From Ailurus styani (Eukaryota; Chordata; Mammalia; Carnivora; Ailuridae), in assembly GCA_002007465.1 (NCBI GenBank), contig LNAC01000162.1:1892846-1956845 (forward strand): DNA of 64,000 nt, given 5' to 3'. Shown piece after piece: positions 1 to 10,086 of the stretch; the stretch's first letter is position 1; each line of letters begins with the position of its first letter. The notes beneath the pieces were generated by a model, which was not told the DNA's origin, did not search any database, and was given only the letters and a program-made list of their open reading frames with translations. The position numbers were made by a program, and so were the translations under genes.

Positions 1-3000
1 ATGTAAGAACATCCTGAGTGAAAGGTGGGTATTCTAAACATAGTTAGGTTGTTGTGAACATCAATATGCTCATGTTTTCAAGTCATGTTTATGTGCTTGG
101 TAAATATTTAGATTAAAAATATTTATCATACAAGTAAAACCTGGGTATTCCCAAGCTTCCAAATGTGGGATTCTCATCTCTCCTCCTCTTGAGTATCTGT
201 TAATCACTCTCCATGTTTAGAGGGTATTTTTTCTTTCTGAAAAGAGCATTTGGTGAAAACGATAGCTTGAGTGAGCATATAATTTAAAAAGAGAGATTGA
301 ATTGCAAGTTACTTTTTGTTTTGTACTCTTATTAATCAAATCATAGTAGCTTTTTCCTTTTATCACCTATGCGGGGCTGCAAAAGGAAGATAGCTACGTA
401 TCCCAAAACAAGGATTAGGCTGGGCCTTGACGAGTGGCATGGGTGCCACTGCTCCATGTAATGTGCTGCTTCCTACATGTTAGGAGATGGAAAGTATTGC
501 CATTCTGTGGCATCACTCAGCAGGTGCAAATGAAGTATGAAATGAAAAATCCCAACCCACACAATGCACAGAGAAAAAACAGATAGCACTTTGTAGTCAC
601 TGCTGTGGCAGGCTATTTACTGTCAGAGACAACTCAGCTCCAGCTAGGCAAGTGCCCCAAATCTCTCCGAGTCTGACACCTGCAAGAGAAATTAGGGCTC
701 ACTCTGTGCTACTTTGGTTATGTTGATTCCCCTCCAGGAGTCCGGGTCCTTCCAGAAGAAAAACCAGGTAAAGTGTTTAGGAGCTTATTACCTTCTTAAC
801 AGAGAAGAGTAATGTGAGGCTGAGGGTGGGGCACGTGCTATTTGGAAATGTGGGTGATTCTCAAAATGGGTAAGAAGGTGATTCGGAAATTAGGTTCTAC
901 ATGAAATTATCATACCTTTTTTTTTTAACTTGTGAGAGACCTTCTATGATATATGCATTGCTCATATTTTTGCTTGTTCCATTGTTTGACAGTCTGTAGA
1001 GAACATCCCATTCATCACTGTTGACATTTGAAGTAAGGCTGAATAAAAAGTTTGTGTAATAGAATTATCCTTATTAATTCAGATAAATTAATATCACCAT
1101 GTTTTTAGAATATTTTCATCGTTCTACCTACCTACTTATTTGTCTAATTGATCGCAGTTTATATGCCTACCTACTTATTTGTCTAATAGATCGCAGTTAT
1201 TCTTCAGAGGTAATAATTAATTGATAATTTAAAAATATACAAATATCACTGCCTTCAACCCTGGATCTTGAGTATAGTACATTGAGCAAGACAATGTCTT
1301 TGCTTATTTGGAGCCTATATTTTATGAAGTTTGAGTAGTGGATACCAAAAAATGAGTAGGATGATGACGTATATAGTAAAATTTGGCTAATTTTAACAAT
1401 GAGGAAGATATAAAGGAGAAAATTAGGAAGATAAAACTGGTCTGTTTTAATCAAAATAGGAACTATAAATAGCTTAAGATCAATGCTACTTTATTATGCT
1501 AAAATGGAAATGCCAATATAAAATGAATTACGTAAATTAAAATATCAAAATAGAGGTGAGCAATGTTGCAGAGGCTGAGTTGTTAGAACTTCACATTGAA
1601 TATATGTTGAGAAAAGGTCTAGCTTTCTCTCTTCAGTTTCCTCATCTTCATAAGACAATAGTAGTAATAAAACAGTAGGTATCTGACAAGGGTTTGTAGG
1701 GATTAGGCAGAATAACCCACATATATAGCAACATTTCTGGAACATAATAAGTCCTCGGACAATAATAGCAGTGACTGGATTCACTTATTAGTAAGCTCTA
1801 AGGAAGTCTCAGAGGGAATATATGAGTTTAAGTTTTGAAGTTTATATTTTGCCGCAAATATCATAGCATTCTAAATCTGAGTAAGTTAGCACTTGCAGAG
1901 TTCTATATATACAAATCTAATTGGAAAAATGGATCTGGAATAAGATATTTAAAAATCTAAAACAAGGATTAGACACTAATATTTACCTCTTATATATGAA
2001 ATGAAATATAATAAAGTTTCCTTATTTTACATAACTTCATGGGCCACCAAATCCCTTTATTTTATAAAGACACACAGTGCGCCAGATGTATGGTTTATGC
2101 CTATTGCATTCATTATAATTTGGATTCTGATTCCATCAATCAACGGAAGATTTTCTCTTGCTAACCCCCCCCCTTTTTTTTGGCCATACCTAATGACTTC
2201 TTGTCACACAGTGTTTAATACCCAGTATCTAGGTACCTCGGATGGTAGATCTTATATCTTGGGTAGGCAAGCAAAAATAGCCCATGGCCAGCATGGTCAA
2301 TGTAAGAGATATTAAGGAAATCTAATCAATTAGATTTGTTACTGGTTAGAAGTATATATAGAGAAAGAAATAGGAGCTTTGGCTGGCTCCCAGATTTTTA
2401 ATTTTGCTTCTGGGGGCAGTGGTGGTCCATTTATTGAGATAGAGCATACAGGAAGAAGAAAAATTTTGGTAGAAAATATGATTTCAGTTTAGACCTACTG
2501 TTTTTGAAACAATTCAGGTACATATATGTAATATGTCATTGAAACTATGTTTCTATAGGTCAAATCCAGAGTATATTAATAAAGTTTAGAATTATGAATG
2601 GGGGTTTATTTATTTTTACATGGTAATTGTATGTCATGTGGTTGGTTAAGAACATACAGATAGAACAGGTTGTAGATTTATGTTCAATTTCTAGACAGCA
2701 GCTCTAACTTCATTCCTTGTTTAAAAACTTCCATAATACATCTTTGTGTCTTGGACACCACTGTGTAATTCAGAAAGAACCCTTTAGAGTGAGAAGAAGC
2801 AGAACTCTGGTAATTACCAATATTAAAGAAAAAGTATGTGGATAAAGATAAATCAGCAAAAGGAGCTTAGTAGGAGCTGTCAGACATGTGGGAGGAGAAC
2901 CGGGAGGGAGTGACATCCTAGAAGCAGAGTGAAACAGTTTTAAGAAGAGTGTGCTTCCAAATGTCACTATAAAGTCAAGAAAACTAAATGAAAGATAGGT

Positions 3001-3529
3001 ATTTTTGTTTGAATCAAAATTATTCATGATTGTTGCCAAACCCGTTTCCTTAAACTGTTGTGGGTGGAACCTCACTGTCGTGGTTTGGGGAGCAATCGGC
3101 AGTCAGGTATCAGCAAGTGGGTTCAGTGATCCTGGAGTGCTCTCAAGAGGAGTGGTGATGTGCAAATAACCAGAGGAGCACATACACCTGCACAGAAGGA
3201 AGTTGAGAGGAGAATTATTTTAAGATGGGAACGACTTGGCATGTTTTTAATCTCTGTAGAAGGACCCAGAAGAAGAAAGGTTAAAAGTGAGAGAAAGAGA
3301 CACTATGAAGTCTTAGAGAACATGAAGAGCATATGTGAGGAATGTGAAGAATTAATCTCAATTAAAAAAATACTTAATTCTCTAGGAGGGAAGAAAGTGA
3401 AAATGTAAGTAATAAAGTAGGAAGTTGAGAGGATTTGGGTCTGATAGCACTGATCTCTAAGGTAATAAACATGATCATAAGGGAGGTGGTTTTCACAAAT
3501 GGTATGAATTTTACTCTTGACTGGCTGGT
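1..3529. other. Unassigned non-coding stretch
   Basis: I recognise no gene and no transposon family here. The sequence is AT-rich with short open frames only, none resembling a known protein. It contains a C9/T10 run near 2,165-2,180 and a short tandem duplication at 1,127-1,204, listed separately. It could be intronic or intergenic; the sequence alone does not say. Confidence 0.6.
1127..1204. repeat. 39-bp tandem duplication, two copies
   Basis: A unit starting CCTACCTACTTATTTGTCTA occurs at 1,127 and again at 1,166. The first 33 bases of the two copies differ at one position (AATTGATCG versus AATAGATCG). The near-identity suggests a fairly recent local duplication, such as a slippage or repair event, in DNA that otherwise looks unique. 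Confidence 0.85.
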
Positions 3530-3730
3530 AGGAAAGACAGATATAATAGAAACACACAATAAATAAATGAAGATGGGAGCTACGAAGGAAAAGAATGGGG
3601 TGCTTTGAAAAACAATAACAGATTACAAAGTTCAGATTGAGGGTTAGGGAAGGCTTTCAATTCAACTGATACCTAAAGAACAGGCTGAAGTGGGGGGAGG
3701 AAATGAGAAGAGGAACATGTCACATCAATG
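3530..3730 (-). mobile_element. LINE-2 (L2) fragment, antisense
   Basis: The plus strand reads like the reverse complement of the L2 3' region: a ...GAGGGTTAGGGAAGGCTTTC... stretch followed by a piece resembling the ACCTGAAGGAGGTGAGG part of that consensus. L2 is an ancient mammalian non-LTR retrotransposon, so the match is diverged. The edges are approximate and no coding capacity remains. Confidence 0.45.
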
Positions 3731-3864
3731 TAAGGTACTGGGACACTTGTTAATCATTTTACTGGCATTCACTCTTTTCTATATTGAGGGCTTTTGTGGG
3801 GAGAGGTAGTTGGGACAAAGTCTTACTTGTTTTTTCATCTTCAGAATCTAAAACCACCATGTTA

Positions 3865-4200
3865 AAAAAATTTGATTATAGTCGACACACAATATTACAT
3901 GAGTTTCAGGTGTACAACATAGCGATTCAACATCTCTGTACATTATTCTCTGCTCACCACCAGTATAGCTACCATCTGTCACCATACAACACTATCACAA
4001 TATCATTCCAACACTAAATTCCCTATGCTGTGCATTTTATTCCCAGGACTTATTCATTCCATAAATGGAATGTCACATCTCCCACTCCCCTGCCCCCATT
4101 TTGCCCAAACTCCCATCCCCGTTCCCTCTGGCAATCATTAGTTTGTTTTTTGTATTTATAGGTCTGATTCTGCTGTTTGTTTGTTTATTCATTTGTAAAA
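3865..4200 (-). mobile_element. Old L1 3'-end fragment, antisense
   Basis: The plus strand carries the reverse complement of an L1 3' UTR of the older mammalian type: GAGTTTCAGGTGTACAACAT, then GATTCAACATCTCTGTACAT, a C-rich CCCACTCCCCTGCCCCCATT block and a TTTGTTTGTTTATTCATTTG end. Loosely matching flanks (TAAAACCACCATGTTAA on the left, TAAAACCATTGTTCAA on the right) could be a decayed target-site duplication. Only non-coding 3' UTR is present. Confidence 0.65.
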
Positions 4201-4254
4201 CCATTGTTCAATGAACAGGAAACACATGTCTAAACTTGACTGTTAAATAGATGC

Positions 4255-4372
4255 TGGGGTGCATTTTATGTGGAGACTGAAGTTCAGTGAAGTCCCTTCT
4301 CCAGCGTGTCAGGACTGGATGGTGTCAGGATTCAACACCTGGTGTGTCTGATGCCACAGCCAGTACGGGATC
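4255..4372 (+). mobile_element. MIR-like SINE fragment
   Basis: The stretch from GAGACTGAAGTTCAGTGAAG through CAGGATTCAACACCTGGTGT to GTCTGATGCCACAGCC follows the order of the MIR core and downstream region, but is strongly diverged. MIR is an ancient tRNA-derived SINE mobilised by L2. Assignment rests on recalled consensus only. Confidence 0.45.
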
Positions 4373-4420
4373 TTGTTTCCTGCGTGCCTCACACGTAACT
4401 CATTTTAGGGCACACTTATT

Positions 4421-4804
4421 TGAGCAGTGCCGTGGTTGGGGCTGCTGTAACAAAATACTGTAGGCTGCATGGTGTACGAACAACAGAAATACATTCCTCA
4501 CAGTTTTGGAGGCTACAAGTCCAAGCTCAGGGTGCCAGCATAGTCAGGTTCTGGAGAGAGACATCTTCTGGGCTGCAGACACATCTATGTGTGTATCTTC
4601 ACATGGTGGGTACAGGGAGCGAGGGAAGCAAGGTTTCTCATGACTCCTATAAGGGCACTAATCCCATTCTCGAGCCCTGTGCTCTCGTGACTTTATCTAA
4701 CCCTAATCACCTCTCAAAGGCCCCACTTCCTCATACCAGCACACCAGGGGGCAGGGTTACAACAGATGAATTTTGGGTGGAGGGGGAATATTCAGTCCAT
4801 AACA
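4421..4804 (-). mobile_element. Solo LTR of the ERVL-MaLR group (MLT1/MST-like), antisense
   Basis: Read on the minus strand, it starts TGTTATGGACTGAATATTCC and continues with AAAATTCATCTGTTG, GGGGCCTTTGAGAGGTGATT and GGGATTAGTGCCCTTATA. It then shows CACCATGTGAAG and ends with a TATTTTGTTACAGCAGCC-like segment. This is the standard order of mammalian MaLR LTRs. About 385 bases are present with no internal retroviral sequence, so it is a solo LTR. A 129-codon plus-strand open frame over the same DNA is fortuitous. No clear 5-bp flanking duplication is visible. A CTCF-like motif inside it is listed separately. Confidence 0.8.
4740..4756 (+). promoter_or_regulatory. CTCF-like motif inside the MaLR LTR
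   Basis: CACACCAGGGGGCAGGG contains the CTCF core CACCAGGGGGCAG. Against CCASYAGRKGGCRSY it matches 13 of 15 positions; the first and last bases differ. MaLR relatives I recall do not carry this motif at the site, so it may have arisen by mutation. Binding is untested. Confidence 0.4.
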
Positions 4805-4959
4805 GGTAATTCCTTCCTTTTCTCATTTTTGTTATCTTTCTTTGTTTCCATTTCTAAGGCTGGATGTCACTGAGACCTCTGTCTGGGTTGATGCTTTTGT
4901 CCTTTTTTACTTCTTTAATGGCATCATCTATGCTCCCAGCTTTAAGGAACACATTCAGA

Positions 4960-5150
4960 TACCCGATTCCTGCCTTTACGTCTTCAGCCCCAGTCCATGC
5001 TTCCAATTCATTTTTCCAAAAGTTTTCAGAAAAAAAAATGCAAGTAAATGATCTGACATCTCAAATTCCACGTGTTCCAAATTGAACTTGACATCTCTTT
5101 GTATGCCCAAATAGCTCTCTTAACTAGTCATTAGTGTATACGTCTTGAAA
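4960..5150 (+). mobile_element. Possible L2 fragment, sense
   Basis: The run CATCTCAAATTCCACGTG followed by CCAAATTGAACTTGACATC resembles the L2 segment in which a phrase meaning 'TCTCAAACTTAACATGTCC' precedes 'AAAACTGAACTC'. The rest is too diverged to extend with confidence. This is a weak assignment. Confidence 0.35.
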
Positions 5151-5469
5151 CCATTTTTATTTCTTTCTTCCTTTTTTTAAAAAACAAATCTGTCATGAAG
5201 TCTCCCAGTGAAATGGAAATTACATTTCTTCTCCTTTCTCTATAGCCTAGTTCAGGCTGAAGGAATTACACGCAGCAACAACTGTCTGCTCTTTGTGCTC
5301 TTGGGAGTTGTCATTATCAAATACAAAATTCTTGGGCTTTCATGGCAATTTGTCATGTTGGTGCCTTCCTGGCACTTGTTTTTATATTCTTTTTCCACAA
5401 AAGTCTTTCATAAAAACTGGGTATTCACATCATGATTTTATATAAAATGTACTGTGATAGATTTTCTGT

Positions 5470-5885
5470 GCCGTCTCTTGTAGATGGAATCCTTTGTAAT
5501 CATTCCCTGTCCTTGCTGAGGTTCCCTTGTGGGTGGGACATCTTTCCTCACCCCATGGACTGTAAGTTTTTCCATGTGACTTACTTTGTCCAATGAGAAA
5601 TGGGGGAAAATTGAGTGTGCTTGTGCTGAGTGGACTCGAAGAAGCATTGTGTGTTTCTCTTCGTTATTCCATGTTCCTGTCCTGCACCGTGAGAAGGCCA
5701 ATAGAGTTGTACTCCTTTGGCCAGACTCCTGGAGTGAGAGACACTTGGAGTAGACCTGAACGGGACTTGTAGGAGCAGAGCTGCCCCGGGAAATCTGAAA
5801 TGCGTGAGCAAGCTGCACATGCTTGCTGTTTGTAATCTGTTGAGATTTTAAGGTTGTTGTATATCATAGCTGACTGATGGATAAC
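5470..5885 (+). mobile_element. Old interspersed repeat of uncertain class (LTR-like)
   Basis: The segment contains TTTTTCCATGTGACTTACTT, TTGTCCAATGAGAAATG, GTGAGAGACACTTGGAGTAG, GCCCCGGGAAATCTGAAATG and an end reading TGAGATTTTAAGGTTGTTGT before ATAGCTGACTGATGG. I recognise this order from a medium-copy mammalian repeat whose exact name I cannot fix; a MaLR/ERVL-type LTR is possible. Short open frames on the minus strand here are not genes. Confidence 0.5.
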
Positions 5886-6982
5886 TAATATGGAAACCAA
5901 ATCTTTAATAATAAACCCAATTATAAATCTGAGGTTGGGTTTCTTCCTACCTGTTTGGCTCTGAGCTAAATGTTTTGAAGAAGAGTTTGATCATCGTTAT
6001 AATAGCTTTGCTTTGTGTGTTGAATAAGCTGGAAATAGTTAAATATCAAGATAGTTTCAAGTTTTGGGGGGAGGCATAAGTTATATTAGTAGAATTTAAA
6101 TTAGTAGAAATACGGTATTAGAAATGAAGTCTTTTAGTAGTAGAAATTAAGCCAGAATTAGTAGAAATTAATCTGATACAAATTAAGTCTTTTCTGAAGA
6201 TTTTCTCATCTTTTTAAATAGGCTTTGGGAGACCCATCTTGAGATACGTAAAAATTTCCTTACTGTTAAAATTGATTTTTGAATGTTGGCTTTTTAAATA
6301 TGAGGAATAGATTATACTAGGGTCCTTAATCAACTCTTTTGTGTCAATGAAAGCCATATTTATGTTTTCACAAAACCCCTATTCTCTATGAGATAACCTT
6401 AATTAGTACCTTGAGCACTTTTCCAAAATATCTGTTTTTTAAAGACTTTCCAGAAGGAACCATTTCTCGTTTCTCTTCTGTGTCCTTTCTCAGATCTTTT
6501 CTAAGGTCTGGTGACCAACACCACAGAAGAGACTTTGACACATTTTCCTGTAACCCTTCCAAGATCCATGAAATTGTGTCACTTATTATCCTTGATGTGT
6601 GACTATAATTTTCTAGAGAATCTTGCCAGCTATTGGCCTTATAAGTAATTCTCTTGAGCCAGTTGAATTTCCTCACACAGGGAGCTCTCAACTACCAAGG
6701 AAAAATATATATATTTCTATTTTCTCCAGGGAAATAGAGACCAAGAATAGCTAGGGTTACACGTTTGTGGGTTTATTTTAGTATTATTTATTTTCACAGT
6801 GTGTTGAGCAGCCCCAAAGTCATATGCTATATACCAAAGAAGGGATAAAGTCTAATAAATAAAGTTGGGAAGCACTGAGGGTCCAGTTGCAATAATATCA
6901 TTAGTTGTGAAATTCTGATGAAGATCAGTTGAAGATGAAAGAAGGCAGGCATATCAGACATCTGAAAAAGCATGTGAAGTAG
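5886..6982. other. Unassigned non-coding stretch
   Basis: No gene or transposon is recognised. Near 6,090-6,165 a loose local repetition of TAGTAGAAATTAA-like units occurs (about four imperfect copies), probably slippage in AT-rich DNA. The rest looks unique. Confidence 0.5.
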
Positions 6983-7167
6983 GGGCGCCCGGGCCTCTGA
7001 CTCTTGATTTCAGCTCAGGTCATGACATCAGTGTCGTGGGATTGAGCCTGGAGTCGGCCTCTCAGAGTGTGCTTGAGATTCTCTCTCTCTCTCCCCTCCT
7101 TCCCCCCCCCCGTCACTCTCTGTTTCTGTCTCAAATCAATCAATCAATAAATATGAATAAATTTGTA
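6983..7167 (+). mobile_element. CAN-SINE, old and internally shortened
   Basis: It starts GGGGCGCCCGGGCC, runs through TTTCAGCTCAGGTCATGA and GGGATTGAGCCTGGAG (decayed B box) into a CT-rich block with a C10 run, and ends ATCAATCAATCAATAAAT. Part of the A-box region after the first 14 bases is missing. An 8-bp flank TGAAGTAG is repeated on both sides. CAN-SINEs are tRNA-derived, L1-mobilised elements specific to carnivorans. Confidence 0.85.
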
Positions 7168-7490
7168 TGAAGTAGATGAAAGAATTTAGTTGGAAATCAG
7201 TAATTTCAGGGTTTTCAGTAGGGAGAAGTAGGAATTATTTTAGAAAACCTTTGGACACTGGTGTAGAACATTGTGTCAGGAAAGGTCAAATGGAAGATAA
7301 GAGGTGGAGAGCATATTAGGACACTGTTGAAAGTGTCCCATGCTGTCCCTGTTGTTTCAAATGTGAATTACTTTATGACTGATAGAGCAGTTTTTTTGTG
7401 TCAATACCTGTTTGTTTTTTGTTTTTTTTTTTTACCCCCTCTCTTTTGTGGAGAGTCTACACAGAAAGAGCCTCATTTCTTTTGATCTTC

Positions 7491-7704
7491 TAGCCTGTGG
7501 GCCAAATCTATTGACTGCCTGTTTTTGTAAAAAATGTTTTATTGGAACACAGCTATACTTGTTTGTTTATGTATTGTCTATGCTTGTTTTCATGCTAGAG
7601 AAGCAGAGACGAGTTGTTGTTGCAACAGAGATTGTATGGCTCACGAAATGTAACATTTTTTACTATCTGGATTTTTACAGAAAAAGTTTGCTGACCCTTG
7701 CTTA
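7491..7704 (-). mobile_element. MER1-like hAT-Charlie non-autonomous DNA transposon, antisense
   Basis: The plus strand runs CCTGTGGGCCAAATC, TTTTTGTAAAAAATGTTTTATTGGAACAC, a GTATTGTCTATG...TTTTCATGCTAGAG middle, AACAGAGATTGTATGGCTC and CAGAAAAAGTTTGCTGACCC. This is the reverse complement of the MER1-type family that begins CAG-GGTCRGCAAACTTTTTC. The left terminal inverted repeat is largely lost, so no 8-bp duplication can be read. A long open frame here is not a gene. Confidence 0.75.
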
Positions 7705-8374
7705 AGCCCCGTGGCTTTCACACTTTTTTGGATTGGTTCCTAAGGGAATAACTCTATTTTACATCTCACCAATGTACAGGAGCACACACAAAAATATAAT
7801 CTGGGAAAATATTTCATGCAATAATTTTTATGTGATATACTTCTTCCCTCCTATTAAATCCTGTTCTCTTTCAGCTTAAAAAAAATGCTGTTTCAAACTT
7901 AATTGCTTACCTCTATCTTCCCCTCATATTTAGGACTATGAAAGCAATATTTTCTGCAAGTATCAGTGTCACTCATCTGTTTAGAGCATTGAGTTGAGTT
8001 TAGCAAACATGAAAAATAAAATAGAAATGTTATTGTGGTTAATATTAGCAAGCAAAAGAAAAAAAATTAAGTCAGCCTCTTGACATGCTGGGGTAGGGGA
8101 AAGATCGAAAGGGACAAAACGCAATCTGTGGGGACATTAGGAGGCTACTAACTTAATGACCTGAGATTGTTTACAAGCCTTCCTTAGGAACTTAATTAAT
8201 TTCAAACGGATATCTTACATTCCTGAGAATTTGGCTCAATTCCATTTGTTATTGTTAAATTTTTTCATTTGTAGTTTGGGAACAAGAACGTAGCATAGAA
8301 TACATAAAGACAAGAATCCCGATAAGATACAAACTTGAATCAATGTCAAACCAATGCTTTACTTTTTTATTCAC
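7705..8374. other. Unassigned non-coding stretch
   Basis: Nothing recognisable is seen here. The composition is AT-rich with short A runs, and there is no long open frame or repeat structure. Confidence 0.5.
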
Positions 8375-8700
8375 TAATTCTTTTTTTTCACTTATTTTTT
8401 ATTCATTTATTAAATACCTGTCCTTTGAGATTTTTTTTTCAATTTCTAGATACAGTGTTGCATTCTAGCAGGGTAGAATGCTATCTTTAGGAAGCTTACA
8501 ACTGACTGTTCAATACAAGATACAGAAATTAATCAAATAAGCCCATAAACCTGCATTTATGATAAAAACTCCGGAGTTGAGGTACATGTGCTGTGAAGCA
8601 TATAATAGGACAGTTTGACTTAGTCAGGGAGGTCAGTCAAGACTTCCACGAGGAAGAGAAGATTGAGCTGATAGGGGAAGGAATTCATGACTGAAGAGGG
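8375..8700 (-). mobile_element. L2 3'-end fragment, antisense
   Basis: The order on the plus strand is the reverse complement of the L2 3' end: TTCATTTATTAAATACCTGT, CTAGATACAGTGTTGCATTC, AGGAAGCTTACAAC, TGCTGTGAAGCATATAATAGG, then AGTCAGGGAGGTCAGTCAAG and a GAAGAGAAGATTGAGCTGA segment. It is diverged but the sequence of landmarks is kept. Confidence 0.6.
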
Positions 8701-10071
8701 CAGGGGTGCGTAGACCCTCACAGTATGAGTGTATCTTCCCAGAAATAGACTCTGGTTCTCTCCCTGAACAGTGCTATTGCCCTGTTTCTTCTATCTTCAC
8801 TTCTGGTGGTATTTTAACTTTGTTGCTTATCTTCCTCTCTGCTGTCTTTTGTCCACAAAATGGAGAGAACGTAGCTTAAAAACTCTATTATGTGCCCTTC
8901 TATTTATTCAAATATTTCCATGTAAGGTACATTCACATTTGAGGAAATTGTTTTTGTTCATTGGGATTAAGTCTTAGACAGTTTCCTTAAATAGCTCTAT
9001 AAATCCTCATGAAGACCTGACCTTGGCTTTCAATCAGCCTCTATTTATGGTTTGGAAATGCTTCCTTGTGAAGCTGATAGGTTCAGTCACTGGCCATGGA
9101 TTTATGGTTGTATTTATTATGACAGGTTTGGACTCTAAAATGATAGCAAGGTAAAGCCATTGCAAGAATGATTTTTCTTGTTGATATCTAAAGTTTTCTT
9201 GCTCTTCCCACCCCAGCTGTAAAAGTTTCCTTTGAAAAAGCATCTGAAAAACAAATTATAACCTTAAATTTTAAACACTTAAAATTACTTGATCTGCCCA
9301 GTTTCTATTCCTTAATATATTTTTGTATCTAGGTGTATATGTATATATTTCTCTTTTGGCTAATATAAAAAATGAGACAATGAATACATTTCAATTTACA
9401 CAGTTTGTTTTAACCATGCTCCTATGTGAGGATAAACTGTTTTGCTTATATAGTTGTATAGTTGTTTTGCTAAAGATGAAGAACAGAATCCCATGGTATG
9501 GAAAATAATGAAAATGCAAATTCAATGCACACTATAGCAGGACTCTCAGTCCAGAATTGACTATAGAGACAATAGGAAAAAATACCAAAATTAAAAAAAT
9601 ATATAATAGTACCAGTAAGATAGCATTCTGCATTTTTATGTATAAAGTGGTGACATTCTAATATTTTGATTATGTAAGTAAACAGATTAACAAATTTGTG
9701 AAAAATGGGCTTCTAGGGTGAGGGTTATTAATGTCCACTTACATAGGGAGGCGGTCCGGTAAAATGTTTACTCCTTCCTTCTGTACCCCTACTGCTTACT
9801 CTTCAAAGGAAATGCAGAGAGCGGTAGTTGAACAATGCAACTTCCAAACAGCTGAGCAGGATAAGAATAAATTCAGTGACGTAGAAATGCGCTTTTATGG
9901 GGATCATTGCCCTTAGTGTATTATAGTACTCATATATGAAGTTAGTTCTCATTAGATTTTCTTGCATAAGTCAAGACTGGTTTTTACTCCTAAAAACAAC
10001 ACGAGAACGATTACAATCCTTTGATTCCTCTCTGAATTACATGATGCTCTGACTGTCATGGAGACCTGAAA

Positions 10072-10086
10072 CCAGCAGATGGCGCT
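10072..10086 (+). promoter_or_regulatory. CTCF binding-site consensus match
   Basis: CCAGCAGATGGCGCT fits every position of the degenerate CTCF core CCASYAGRKGGCRSY. CTCF is the zinc-finger insulator protein that anchors chromatin loops with cohesin. The motif lies in forward (loop-rightward) orientation on the plus strand, in DNA with no recognisable transposon, so it is not an obvious SINE-borne copy. The match is to sequence only; occupancy is unknown. Confidence 0.6.

Noticed and set aside
4420..4809. 129-codon plus-strand open frame
   Set aside because: It lies over an antisense MaLR LTR, its composition matches the LTR, and it resembles no protein I know.
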